Shown piece after piece: positions 7,392 through 16,052 of a DNA stretch of 64,000 nt. Position 1 is the first letter of the stretch; the number at the start of each line of letters is the position of its first letter. The notes under the pieces were generated by a model. The model was not told where the DNA came from and did not search any database. It saw only the letters and a program-made list of their open reading frames with translations. The translations under genes were made by a program, and so were the position numbers. Source of the DNA: Sphingomonas sp. Leaf32 (lineage in GTDB: Bacteria; Pseudomonadota; Alphaproteobacteria; Sphingomonadales; Sphingomonadaceae); NCBI RefSeq assembly GCF_001421765.1, contig NZ_LMLA01000010.1:1-64000 (forward strand), in the 5' to 3' direction.

Positions 7392-7456
7392 CCGCCAAGT
7401 ACGGCATCCGCGCGGATCACGCCCGCGACTATCTCAACGCATGGAGGAATAGGTGA
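7346..7456 (+). CDS. Small overlapping ORF, 36 aa
   Basis: This ORF is in the -1 frame relative to the previous entry. A GTG at 7346 gives a plausible helical peptide (QLAAGHVVAAKYGIRADHAR...AWRNR) that ends with GTGA overlap into the next gene. The same frame is open upstream to a GTG at 7223, but that part is Arg/Ala shadow sequence. It could instead be the C-terminus of a frameshifted product. Confidence 0.35.
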   Translation: MRGDADRQLAAGHVVAAKYGIRADHARDYLNAWRNR

Positions 7457-7644
7457 ACGCACGAGGTAGGCCGCGCGGCACGATGACGCCCCTCCGGCTA
7501 AAGGCGTGGGGGATCATCCAAGACCGTATTGCAGCGGGGGAGCCGATCATGGTGGCCGCCGTCGCTCGCAAGCTGGACGTCGACCGGCGCAGTGCCAGGC
7601 GGATTATTCGTGATCTGCGCGAGATGGTTGGGGCGTTTGTGTAG
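7453..7644 (+). CDS. Small HTH protein
   Basis: This 63-aa protein starts at GTG with an upstream GGAGG. GEPIMVAAVARKLDVDRRSA and RRIIRDLREM form a winged- or tri-helical HTH of the kind found in phage middle regulators. It is last in the early operon before a short intergenic gap. Confidence 0.55.
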   Translation: MNARGRPRGTMTPLRLKAWGIIQDRIAAGEPIMVAAVARKLDVDRRSARRIIRDLREMVGAFV

Positions 7645-7680
7645 GGTCGCTATGGTACAGCATAGGACGATCGGGGAATA

Positions 7681-7694
7681 AATGTCCCGTTATG
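7681..7694 (+). promoter_or_regulatory. Conserved intergenic 14-mer before terminase
   Basis: AATGTCCCGTTATG lies in the 84-bp gap ahead of terS. A 13/14 copy, AATGTCCCGTTACG, lies at 14,708-14,721 in the 72-bp gap ahead of the scaffold gene. Both gaps are the only substantial breaks in the rightward structural genes, which suggests a phage control element. Each copy also contains an ATG that opens MSRY, so a leader peptide is another possibility. Confidence 0.4.
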
Positions 7695-7728
7695 TCGGGG
7701 TGCCGCGTGCTGTAGATGGTATGGCGCT

Positions 7729-8166
7729 ATGGCACGCGCGCTCGCCCTCACTACCGAGATTGCAGACGAGATTTGCGCTCGGCTGTCCGACGGCATGTCG
7801 CTGCGGTCGATCTGCCTTGACGAGGCGATGCCTTGCCAAACGACGGTGTTCAAATGGCTTCGTGAGAGCGAGACATTCGCGCAGCAGTACGCGCGCGCAC
7901 GTGAGGCTCAGGCGGATGCGCTGTTTGATGAAATCCTCGACATCGCTGACGACGGCTCAAACGATTGGATGGAGCGCCACGACGACGAAGGCGGCAACAT
8001 CGGGTGGCGAGAGAACGGTGAGGCGCTGAACCGTTCGAAAATCCGCATCGACGCGCGTAAGTGGATGGCCGGGAAGCTCCGGCCGAAGGTCTACGGCGAC
8101 AAGCAGCAGATCGAGCACAGCGGCAACATCACGCTGGGCGCTGCACTCGACGAGCTGCCGGAATGA
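7729..8166 (+). CDS. Terminase small subunit
   Basis: This 145-aa protein begins with an HTH (EIADEICARLSDGMSLRSIC), followed by MPCQTTVFKWLRESETFAQQ, YARAREAQADALFDEILDIA and a DARKWMAGKLRPKVYGD ending. This is the terminase small-subunit-like family. It would recognise pac DNA and load the large subunit. ATGA overlap with terL supports the pair. Confidence 0.85.
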   Translation: MARALALTTEIADEICARLSDGMSLRSICLDEAMPCQTTVFKWLRESETFAQQYARAREAQADALFDEILDIADDGSNDWMERHDDEGGNIGWRENGEALNRSKIRIDARKWMAGKLRPKVYGDKQQIEHSGNITLGAALDELPE

Positions 8167-9737
8167 GCAGCCTGACCGCCAAGCAAGCGGCCAAGCTCGA
8201 CCGCCTCCGCGACGACTTCGGTTACTTCGCCAAGTGCTGCCTGCGCATCCGGACGAAGGAGGGCAAGGTGGTGCCCTTCGAGATGAACCAAGCGCAGACG
8301 GTTCTGCACGATCGCCTCGAGGAGCAGCGAAAGCGCACCGGCAAGGTCCGCGCGATCATCCTCAAGGGCCGCCAGATGGGCGCGTCCACCTACATCGAAG
8401 CGCGGTATTATTGGCGCCTGTGGGGGCGGAAGGGGCTGACCGCCTTCATCCTGACGCACGAGGACAAGGCCACCCGCAATTTGTTCGGGATGGCCAAGCG
8501 CTATCACGAGAACATGCCGCCGGGGCTGGCGCACGACACGCAGTCTGCCAACGCGAACGAGTTGTCTTTTTCCGGTCGCGAGAGTGCGTACATGGTGGCG
8601 ACGGCGGGTTCCAAGGAGACGGGCCGTTCCGCGACGTTCCAGCTGTTCCACGGTTCGGAGGTCGCGTTCTGGCCGAATGCTGAGGACCACGCAGCCGGAC
8701 TGGGGCAGGCGTTGTCCGACACCGACGGCACGGAAGCGGTGTTCGAAAGCACAGCCTATGGCATCGGCAACGTGTTCCAGCGCCGGTACGCGGCAGCACA
8801 GCGCGGCGATGGTGAATACCAGGCGATCTTCATGCCGTGGTTCTGGGATCCCGGCTACAGCAAGCCGGCACCCGATGGCTGGGACGCGGGCAAGGAATGG
8901 TGGGACTACGGTGTTCAGTACGGGCTGACGATCGAACAGCTATATTGGGCCTATCTCAAGAACCACGACATGGCGACCGCGACCGGTCAGCCCACGGATC
9001 GGCCCTGCTGGAAGTTCAAGCAGGAATACCCGGCCAACGCGGACGAGGCGTTCCAGACCGCCGGCAACAGCTTCATCCCGTCGGACAAGGTGGCCGCCGC
9101 CCGCAAAGCGAAAGTGCTGGGGCAGGGGCCGCTTATCATCGGCGTAGATCCGGCGCGCGGTGGTGGAGACAAGACGGGCGTCGTGTCGCGTCGTGGCCGG
9201 CGCATCGGTGAGGTGCTGTGCGACCTGTGGGACGTGGACGACACCATGGTCCTCGCTGGTCGGATCGTCGGCCTCATCAAGCTTCACCGGCCCGATGCCG
9301 TGAACATCGACGTGGGAGGCCTTGGGGCGGGCGTGTACGACCGGTTGCGCGAACTGGGCTACCGAGAAGTCTATGCCGTCAACTTCGGCTCTAATCCCAT
9401 TGGGCGGGGGCCTACGGGTCAAGACCTGTACGAGAACCGCCGTGCCGAAATGTGGGACACGCTGCGGGATTGGTTCAATGACCCGGCGGGCGTGCAGATT
9501 CCCGACGCCGATGCGGTGCATGGCGATCTGACCGCGCCGGTCTGGGGCAGTGGCGCCACCCGGCATAAGTCGAACAACGAATTGGTCATAGAGCCGAAGG
9601 ACGCCATTCGCAAGCGGCTCGGTTTCTCGCCCGATCTTGGCGACGCGATGGCGCTGACCTTTGCCACACCGATCAGCCCGGCGCTGCACGATGACGATTA
9701 CGAAGAGCGTGGGCGCGACAGCGTGACGGGGTATTGA
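8163..9737 (+). CDS. Terminase large subunit
   Basis: This 524-aa protein is an ATPase-nuclease that pumps DNA into the prohead. IILKGRQMGAST (about 65-76) is the Walker A-like loop; FILTHED follows in the ATPase core. The RNase H-like nuclease has IIGVDPARGGGDKT near 325 with its first Asp, NIDVGGLGAGV in the middle and DLGDAMALTF near 490 with the last acidic pair. The ATG overlaps the terS stop. Confidence 0.92.
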   Translation: MSSLTAKQAAKLDRLRDDFGYFAKCCLRIRTKEGKVVPFEMNQAQTVLHDRLEEQRKRTGKVRAIILKGRQMGASTYIEARYYWRLWGRKGLTAFILTHEDKATRNLFGMAKRYHENMPPGLAHDTQSANANELSFSGRESAYMVATAGSKETGRSATFQLFHGSEVAFWPNAEDHAAGLGQALSDTDGTEAVFESTAYGIGNVFQRRYAAAQRGDGEYQAIFMPWFWDPGYSKPAPDGWDAGKEWWDYGVQYGLTIEQLYWAYLKNHDMATATGQPTDRPCWKFKQEYPANADEAFQTAGNSFIPSDKVAAARKAKVLGQGPLIIGVDPARGGGDKTGVVSRRGRRIGEVLCDLWDVDDTMVLAGRIVGLIKLHRPDAVNIDVGGLGAGVYDRLRELGYREVYAVNFGSNPIGRGPTGQDLYENRRAEMWDTLRDWFNDPAGVQIPDADAVHGDLTAPVWGSGATRHKSNNELVIEPKDAIRKRLGFSPDLGDAMALTFATPISPALHDDDYEERGRDSVTGY

Positions 9738-11728
9738 TGGAAGAAACGCTCCTTGAAGCCCCGCTGCCCGAAGGCCCCGTCCATGAGGCGATCGAAGGCG
9801 AGACGGAAGAGCCGTCAGCAACCGAGAAGCTGGCGATGCTGGCGGCGGCGACCGGCGACATTTCGAATGTCATCGACGCCGACACGCTGCGCGATCTGGG
9901 CGCGCGCGTCGTTGAGGATTACGAGCAGGACCGCACCGATCGCGAGGATTGGGAGAAGATCGTCAAGGAGGCGCTCAAGGCCGCCGCGCAGGAGGCCAAG
10001 GGCGAGACGAAGAACTATCCGTGGCCGAACGCTTCGAACATCAGCTATCCGTTGCTGACGGTCGCGGCGCTGCAATTTAACGCCCGCGCTTATCCCGCCA
10101 TTGTCAAGGGCGACGAGGCGGTCAGCATCAAGATCGTCGGCAAGGACAACGGTCGCCCTCTGATGGGCGAGGACGGCCAGCCCGTGATGCAGCAAGGCCC
10201 CGATGGTCAGCCGCAGCCGGTGTTCCTCGTGCCCCCTGGCGGCAAGGCTTCGCGCGCAAGCCGCGTCCGGGATTACCTCAACACCACGATCTTCTATCGC
10301 ATGGAGGATTGGGAAGAGGATACCGACGCGCTGCTGCTGCAACTGCCGATCGTGGGCAGCGTGTTCCGCAAGGTCTGGTATGACGTGGCTCGCCGCAAGC
10401 ATTGCGCTGCGATGGTGCCGGCGCTGCGTGTGTTCGCGCCGAAGGGTGCCAAGAGCGTCGACACCACGCCGCGCCTGACCGAGGAAGTGCCGGACCAGTA
10501 CCCGGTCGACATTCTCGCCAAGATGCGGTCGGGCTTCTATCGCGATGTGGACCTGTACGGGTTGTACACCGATGGCGCGTCGGAGCGGGTCAGCAGCTTT
10601 GATCGCGATCCGCGCATGTTGCTCGAGCAGTATCGGCTGTTGGACTTGGACGAGGACGGGGTGCCTGAGCCCTACGTCGTCACCGTCGACCATGAGACGC
10701 GGGAAGTGCTGCGCGTCGAGCCTAACTTCGGCCCGGAGGGTATCGAGGCGGACGAAACTGGCGCGGTGCTGTCGATCAGCGCCGGCCGCTATTGGGTGAA
10801 GTACGACTTCTTCCCGGCGTTCGACGGCGGCTTCTATGGCTCGGGGCTGGGGCATTTGCTCAAGCAGATGGGCAGCGTGGTGGATACCGCGCTCAATCAG
10901 ATGATTGACGCGGGCACGGCACAGGTCGCAGGCGGCGGGTTCATTGCGTCGGGCGTGCGGCTGACGGGCAATAAGCGTACCGGCACGATCCGCTTCGGAC
11001 CGGGTGAGTACAAGACTGTGGATGCGACCGCCGATCAGCTGCGTGCCGGCATCTACGAGCGCACGTCGCCCGGTGCGTCGCCCGTGATGTTCCAGGTCCT
11101 CGACATGATCCTTTCGGCGGCCAAGGACATTTCCAGCGTGAAGGACGTGATTACCGGCGAGGGATCGACCAACGGGCAGGTCGGGACTACGCTGGCGCTG
11201 ATCGAGCAGGGATTGCAGGTCTTCACCGCGATCTACAAGCGCATCTACCGTTCGTTGAAGAAGGAGTACACGATCCTCTTCGGCAACGTTGGTCGCTATG
11301 CCAGCGAGGCTATCAAGCAGGACTATCGCGACCTTCTGGACGATCCCGCCGCCGACTTCGACGCGGACTTCAACGCCGAGGACATGGACATTCGCCCGAT
11401 CAGCGATCCGGCCGCCGTGACCAAGATGCAGAAGATGGCGCGGGCGCAGTTCCTGATGCAGTTCGTCAGCGCGCCGGGCGTCAATCCGCAGGCTATCATG
11501 CGTCGGGCATGGGAAGCGGCGGATGTTGAGGACATCGACGACCTGCTGGTGCCGATGCAGCCGCCGCAGCCGAACCCCAAGGACGTGGCGCAGGGCGAGA
11601 AGCTACAGGCAGGCGCCGTTCTCGACATGGAGAAGGCGCAGACCGAGAAGGCCAAGCGCGAGCAGCTGCAACTTGATACGCTCGCTTCTGCGTTCGGCGC
11701 CGGCCAGCAAATCGGACTGGTCGCATGA
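9737..11728 (+). CDS. P22-like portal protein
   Basis: This 663-aa protein lies directly after terL (1-bp overlap). Segments such as YPWPNASNISYPLLTVAALQ, RVRDYLNTTIFYRMEDWEED and LQLPIVGSVFRKVWYD are typical of large portals of podophages related to P22. The dodecameric portal is the DNA channel and head-tail connector. The C-terminal part is helical and Gln/Lys-rich, consistent with a barrel. Confidence 0.85.
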   Translation: MEETLLEAPLPEGPVHEAIEGETEEPSATEKLAMLAAATGDISNVIDADTLRDLGARVVEDYEQDRTDREDWEKIVKEALKAAAQEAKGETKNYPWPNASNISYPLLTVAALQFNARAYPAIVKGDEAVSIKIVGKDNGRPLMGEDGQPVMQQGPDGQPQPVFLVPPGGKASRASRVRDYLNTTIFYRMEDWEEDTDALLLQLPIVGSVFRKVWYDVARRKHCAAMVPALRVFAPKGAKSVDTTPRLTEEVPDQYPVDILAKMRSGFYRDVDLYGLYTDGASERVSSFDRDPRMLLEQYRLLDLDEDGVPEPYVVTVDHETREVLRVEPNFGPEGIEADETGAVLSISAGRYWVKYDFFPAFDGGFYGSGLGHLLKQMGSVVDTALNQMIDAGTAQVAGGGFIASGVRLTGNKRTGTIRFGPGEYKTVDATADQLRAGIYERTSPGASPVMFQVLDMILSAAKDISSVKDVITGEGSTNGQVGTTLALIEQGLQVFTAIYKRIYRSLKKEYTILFGNVGRYASEAIKQDYRDLLDDPAADFDADFNAEDMDIRPISDPAAVTKMQKMARAQFLMQFVSAPGVNPQAIMRRAWEAADVEDIDDLLVPMQPPQPNPKDVAQGEKLQAGAVLDMEKAQTEKAKREQLQLDTLASAFGAGQQIGLVA

Positions 11729-11979
11729 CCCGCGACGAGTTCGACCTGTGGCAGGCAAACCCGGTCACCCGCTGGGTGTTCGCCGCGCTCGAAAAGGCTC
11801 GAGCCCAGGAGCAGGCCGAGTGGATGCGTATCTCGTGGGAAGCCGCACCGCCCAACGGGCAGGTAAGCCCCGCCGCGCTGATCGAGCTGCGCACCCGACA
11901 CGACGCCTTTGGTGAGGTCGTCGCCAATGATTTCGAAACATGGAGCATCTGGAATGGTGACGAACCCGAGCGGGATTGA
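11725..11979 (+). CDS. Hypothetical protein after portal
   Basis: This 84-aa acidic, Trp-rich helical protein starts with ATGA overlap at the portal stop and overlaps the GroES-like gene by 26 bp. Small proteins of this kind commonly follow podophage portals, but I recognise no domain. Confidence 0.5.
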   Translation: MTRDEFDLWQANPVTRWVFAALEKARAQEQAEWMRISWEAAPPNGQVSPAALIELRTRHDAFGEVVANDFETWSIWNGDEPERD

Positions 11980-12265
11980 GCCCATCGGCGGACACCTCGT
12001 GGTGGAAGTCGAGAAGAGCGAGACGGAGAAGCGCATGGCTGCGTCTGGGCTGCATATGCCTGGCGACAGCAAGGAGCGCGATCGTCTGGCGAACATGATG
12101 GGTCGCATCGTCATTGCGGCGTCCGACGCTCGTTACGGCCTACCTGACATGGCGGGCCGCAAGGCGGTGTTCGGCCGATATGCGGGCACCACGGTCAAGG
12201 GTGCGGATGGTGAGGATTATCGGATCCTCTACGACGAGGACGTGAAGGGGGTGTTCAATGCCTGA
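11954..12265 (+). CDS. Phage GroES-like co-chaperonin
   Basis: At 103 aa this is GroES length (about 97). The N-terminus IEPIGGHLVVEVEKSETEK matches the first GroES strand. SGLHMPGDSKE sits where the mobile loop and its hydrophobic tripeptide bind GroEL. The C-terminal VFGRYAGTTVKGADGEDYRI followed by DEDVKGV is the classic GroES roof-strand pattern. It would cap host GroEL during capsid folding, as T4 gp31 does. Start chosen for GGAGCATCTGGA upstream. Confidence 0.8.
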   Translation: MVTNPSGIEPIGGHLVVEVEKSETEKRMAASGLHMPGDSKERDRLANMMGRIVIAASDARYGLPDMAGRKAVFGRYAGTTVKGADGEDYRILYDEDVKGVFNA

Positions 12266-12656
12266 CATTTTCCGTGGTTCTGACCGGATGCTCGGCCGCA
12301 GGGTCAGCACTCCGGCGGGCGATGCCTATGTGATGGGCGTCCAGGCGCTCGACGCTTCGGGCAACCCTTCGGTCAACAATGGGCCGATGCTCCCCACCGG
12401 CACCGACCGCAGCGGCACGATCGCAGCAGGCGCCCCGGCGCAGCAGCTGGCCCCGGCAAATGCTAATCGGCGCTATCTGCGCGGCCAGAACCTGTCGACC
12501 GGCGATCTGTGGCTGAATGAAGTGGGCGGCACGGCATCGGCGGCATCGCCATCGTTCCGCATTCCGGCGGGCGGCACCTTCGGCATCAACACCAACCAGG
12601 CGGTGTCCATCTGGGGCGCTACGACCGGCCAGGCATGGTCGGCGACGGAGGGCTGA
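12258..12656 (+). CDS. Putative virion surface protein
   Basis: This 132-aa protein is rich in Gly, Ala, Ser and Thr and looks all-beta (AGGTFGINTNQAVSIWGATT). It resembles small decoration or head-fibre domains but no family is named. It overlaps the co-chaperonin gene by 8 bp and lies 3 bp before the SGNH gene, so the three are likely co-expressed. Confidence 0.5.
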   Translation: MPDIFRGSDRMLGRRVSTPAGDAYVMGVQALDASGNPSVNNGPMLPTGTDRSGTIAAGAPAQQLAPANANRRYLRGQNLSTGDLWLNEVGGTASAASPSFRIPAGGTFGINTNQAVSIWGATTGQAWSATEG

Positions 12657-12659
12657 GCG

Positions 12660-14237
12660 ATGGAGATTGGATTTCCTACCACTCCGGCGTCTGCCGTACG
12701 TCCTCGCGATGTCATTTCGGCGACTGGTGACAGCCGCGTTGATGCAATCTACGTCGACCCGGCAAAGCTGACATACGGCGCCCGATCGCCGTTGGTCGTC
12801 GCAAAGGCGCTACTGGGTCAGCGTTTCGTCGTCGGACCGACTTTTGGTGTGTCGGGTGAGCGTACCGATCAGATTCTCAAGCGCATGATCGATGGCACAG
12901 GCGACCCGCGCAAGACGAATGCCGGCCTTCTTTATGTACAGGCCGGCGTGAACGACATCGCGCAGACGTCCAGTACCGGCCCCGCGACCTTTACGGACGT
13001 GGTAAGCGGCGCCACGATCACGATTGCAACCGTGGCCGATAATGCCGCGAAGAATATCAGGGCGATCGCCCAGCTTGCGCTTGACGCCGGCATGACAGTC
13101 GTCATCGAGAACGAAGTCGGCGCGAACGGTATCAATTCGGTCGAAAAGACGACCGCGCTGATGGACCTTCGACAGATGCTGACGGAATTTGGCGAGACGA
13201 CGCCGAACGTCTATGTCCATGATGCCTTCGCGATCATCACCAACCCGACCGCATCGGCGACCGGCATCACTCTCCGTCCGACGCTCGTCTATGACGTCAC
13301 CCACCCGAACGCGCTTGGTGCATACCTGTGGGGCAAGAGCTTGGCGACGCTGCTGGATCGCCTGATCCCGCCGGCACGTGGCTCAATCATGATCCAGAAT
13401 ATCGCCGAGGCGTCGGGGAATGGTCGACGGCAGCTGTTGACCAACCCACTTTTTGCGACCGCGAGTGGCGGGACCGCCGGTACCGGATTTAGCACCGCTA
13501 CGCTGACCGCCAATATTACGTCGGGCAGCAGTTCCTTGGTCGTTACCGCCGGCCGTACCGTGCCGAGCGGGACGCAAGTTACCGGCGCTGGTATTCCAGC
13601 CAATACCTTTATCAATACGACTGGCACCGCCGGCACGTATGCGATGGTGACCGCTACCGGGAGCGCTGTGAATGCCACCGCCACCGCGACCGGGGTGGCG
13701 GTAAACGCTACAATCGTCCCTTCTGGTTATGTAGGGGCAGTCGGCGGCGGCGCGACTGCGATCATAGATAGCGTGCCAAGCGCTAATGGCCTCGGCAACG
13801 ACATCACGATCGCCGCTACCTTCGCAGGCAATGGCGACGTTGCCCGGCTGCGTCAGGATCTGAACGGCAGCAGCGCAAACGGAGGGACCTATAATGCCGC
13901 CCTTCGCGTTGGAGATATCGTACAGGCTGTCGCCATGGTCGACATCACGTCGACGCCCGTTAATCTGGCTGCCCTGTATCTTTCGCTTGTCCAGAATAGC
14001 GGCGGTGGGGCGACGAGCATGTCGTCGTTCGACATGTTCTCAGCGAACGCATCGGTTGATTACGGCATCACCGAGCCTTGTAGCCTAATGCTCGCCACGC
14101 GGCCTTTTCCTCTGCCGGCCATCACCGGGACTTTCCCCTACCTGACCGCAGAGGTCCGCGCTGTCGCACGCGCCGCCGGGTCGTGCAATTTCACCATCCG
14201 GCAGATGGGCATCCGTCGTCGTGGGACTTCTTACTGA
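12660..14237 (+). CDS. SGNH/GDSL-family hydrolase, virion-associated
   Basis: This 525-aa protein carries all four SGNH blocks in the first 230 residues: ATGDSR (Ser), GVSGER (Gly), VQAGVNDI (GxND, Asn) and DVTHPNALGAYLWGK (Asp-x-x-His). Residues 235-525 form a beta-rich C-terminal region with a Ser/Thr/Gly-rich stretch, likely a carbohydrate-binding or trimerising part. Such esterases remove acetyl groups from capsule or O-antigen. Its place among head genes rather than with the tailspike is unusual. Confidence 0.75.
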   Translation: MEIGFPTTPASAVRPRDVISATGDSRVDAIYVDPAKLTYGARSPLVVAKALLGQRFVVGPTFGVSGERTDQILKRMIDGTGDPRKTNAGLLYVQAGVNDIAQTSSTGPATFTDVVSGATITIATVADNAAKNIRAIAQLALDAGMTVVIENEVGANGINSVEKTTALMDLRQMLTEFGETTPNVYVHDAFAIITNPTASATGITLRPTLVYDVTHPNALGAYLWGKSLATLLDRLIPPARGSIMIQNIAEASGNGRRQLLTNPLFATASGGTAGTGFSTATLTANITSGSSSLVVTAGRTVPSGTQVTGAGIPANTFINTTGTAGTYAMVTATGSAVNATATATGVAVNATIVPSGYVGAVGGGATAIIDSVPSANGLGNDITIAATFAGNGDVARLRQDLNGSSANGGTYNAALRVGDIVQAVAMVDITSTPVNLAALYLSLVQNSGGGATSMSSFDMFSANASVDYGITEPCSLMLATRPFPLPAITGTFPYLTAEVRAVARAAGSCNFTIRQMGIRRRGTSY

Positions 14238-14704
14238 TGGAAGTCAACAGCCCCGCTTTCGTCGCGACTGTGGACGACGTGAAAGCAGCCGTGATGCCGC
14301 AGTTGCAGGCGTTGATCCCGCAGCCGGCGAACACGATGCCGCCTGGTGTCGCGGACATGGGCGGCATTGGCGATCGGCAGGAATATGCCCGCGCCAATCA
14401 CACCCACGCCAGCAAGGCACGCAAGCAACGGGTGCTGGCGGTCAAGACGACGACGTACAAATGGACGTACCCTACGCCATTCCCCGATGGCGTCGTGCCG
14501 ATCGTCAACGGGATCGCAGAGGATCCCGCGAATGTCGCCGCCGACTGTTACAACGTGCAAATCGTCGGACCGGTCAGCAACACCGACTGTACGTTCCGCG
14601 TCGTGCGGCAGTCGACCGGACTGCTTGGCCTGCTGCTGGGCGCGCTCTCGATCAACCCCACTCCGGGGACTATCAACCTTCATTGCTTGGCGCTTGAGCC
14701 ATGA
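14237..14704 (+). CDS. Hypothetical virion protein
   Basis: This 155-aa protein starts on the ATG overlapping the SGNH stop. NHTHASKAR near residue 55 is a motif often found in phage fibre and baseplate surface proteins. The remainder is beta-rich. It ends the insert between the co-chaperonin and the scaffold gene. Confidence 0.5.
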   Translation: MEVNSPAFVATVDDVKAAVMPQLQALIPQPANTMPPGVADMGGIGDRQEYARANHTHASKARKQRVLAVKTTTYKWTYPTPFPDGVVPIVNGIAEDPANVAADCYNVQIVGPVSNTDCTFRVVRQSTGLLGLLLGALSINPTPGTINLHCLALEP

Positions 14705-14707
14705 TTT

Positions 14708-14721
14708 AATGTCCCGTTACG
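14708..14721 (+). promoter_or_regulatory. Second copy of the conserved 14-mer
   Basis: This copy matches 7681-7694 at 13 of 14 positions and lies between the end of the SGNH cluster and the scaffold gene. A weaker TGTCCCG core lies at about 27,271-27,277 before the tailspike. The rest of the gap, up to 14,776, shows no other clear signal apart from GGAG before the next start. Confidence 0.4.
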
Positions 14722-14776
14722 CGACCCAAACGAACGGTGTAACTGGATAGGCGCACAATTCCGTTGGAGCGCATAA

Positions 14777-15574
14777 ATGGCTGAGGCCGACCCGCAAGTA
14801 GCATTGGAGGGCGTTGAAGTCGCCCTTGATCCCGCCGCTGAAGAACAGGCGCCGCATCGAAGTCTTGAGGACATTGCCCGCGAGCATGGTTGGCGTCCGA
14901 AAGACGAATATCGCGGCGATGAATCGGACTGGCGGGATGCGGAAAGCTTCATCACCTTCGGCCTGACTCGTCAGCGCGACCTGACCCGCGACATGAAGCA
15001 CCTTCGCTCGACGACCGAACAGATCGTGCGCACGACGGCGCAGATTACCGAGGACGCGGTGCGCAAGGCCCGTGACGAAGAGCGCCAGCAATGGCAGCAG
15101 CGTCACCGCCAAGCGGTCGAAGAGGGCGACGTTGCCGGGGCTGAGCAGGCTGTCGGCAAGATCGCCGAGCTTGCGGCCTCACCGGCTGCCAAATCCGGGC
15201 CGCCGCCCGAGGTCGCCTCATTCGTGCGTGAGAACGCGTGGATGGAGAATGACCCGGCCGCTGCTGCTGTCGCTGCCACTGAGGCCGACCGCATCGCCAA
15301 GGCTGGCGGGTCGGTAGCCGAGCAGTTGGCCGCAGCCCGCCAGGCCGTCCACAAGCGTTTCCCCGAATATGCCCCCGCACCCGCGACCCCGGCCAAACCG
15401 CCGGCAGCGGTGAGTGCGCCCGCGAGCCGTGCCGCGCCGATCGGCGGCCGCAAGAAGGGGTTCAGCGATCTTCCGCGCGATGCGCAGGAGGTGGCCCGCC
15501 AGCTGGTCGCCAAGGGGTTCGTGTCCAGCACGGATGCCTATGCCGATCAGTACTTTGCTGGTAAGGGAGCGTGA
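14777..15574 (+). CDS. Putative capsid scaffolding protein
   Basis: This 265-aa protein is acidic at the N-terminus, strongly helical and Gln/Arg/Ala-rich in the middle (about 75-135, likely coiled coil), with a Pro/Ala linker and a basic C-terminal tail (IGGRKKGFSDLPRDAQEVAR). Composition and position just upstream of the decoration and capsid genes are those of podophage scaffolds, which organise the procapsid and leave before packaging. Confidence 0.7.
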   Translation: MAEADPQVALEGVEVALDPAAEEQAPHRSLEDIAREHGWRPKDEYRGDESDWRDAESFITFGLTRQRDLTRDMKHLRSTTEQIVRTTAQITEDAVRKARDEERQQWQQRHRQAVEEGDVAGAEQAVGKIAELAASPAAKSGPPPEVASFVRENAWMENDPAAAAVAATEADRIAKAGGSVAEQLAAARQAVHKRFPEYAPAPATPAKPPAAVSAPASRAAPIGGRKKGFSDLPRDAQEVARQLVAKGFVSSTDAYADQYFAGKGA

Positions 15575-16035
15575 GCATGGCAGACATGCAGGTCCGTGAG
15601 GGACGCCGGTCTACCCAGGCCGAACCGCGCAGAGAGCGCCGCCGCCGTGAAGGCGAAGCCGAGACGTTGGGCATGAAGCTGCCCGTGCCCGATTGGGTAC
15701 ACGAGAAATACCCGCCGTCGCAGTTCGAGTATTACTGGTTCACAGGCACGCCCGCGCGTCTGCACCAGGCACACAAGAACGATTGGGACCGTGTTGAAGG
15801 CGAGGGGACAGAGATCCCTGGCGCGCTCGACCCGGAGGGCAAGCCCGTCCCGCACGTTCTCTGCGTGAAATACAAGGACTGGTACGAGCAGGACCGCGCC
15901 CCCCGAGAGGCTGCGCGGCGTGAGCAGGAAGAGCAGATGCGCAATGGTAGCGTGGCCGGTCGCGGCGACGATGTCAGCGGGGAAGTTCTTCCGTCCGACG
16001 TTTCCTATGCCAGCCCGAACAACCGGCTGCGCTAA
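15571..16035 (+). CDS. Hypothetical head-module protein
   Basis: This 154-aa protein starts at GTG (GTGA overlap). The N-terminus is Arg-rich, then aromatic (PSQFEYYWFTGTPARLHQAH) and followed by a charged helical tail. No family is recognised. Its position between scaffold and capsid genes suggests a minor head protein. Confidence 0.5.
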   Translation: MSMADMQVREGRRSTQAEPRRERRRREGEAETLGMKLPVPDWVHEKYPPSQFEYYWFTGTPARLHQAHKNDWDRVEGEGTEIPGALDPEGKPVPHVLCVKYKDWYEQDRAPREAARREQEEQMRNGSVAGRGDDVSGEVLPSDVSYASPNNRLR

Positions 16036-16052
16036 CGCAAGGTTTCTGCATC

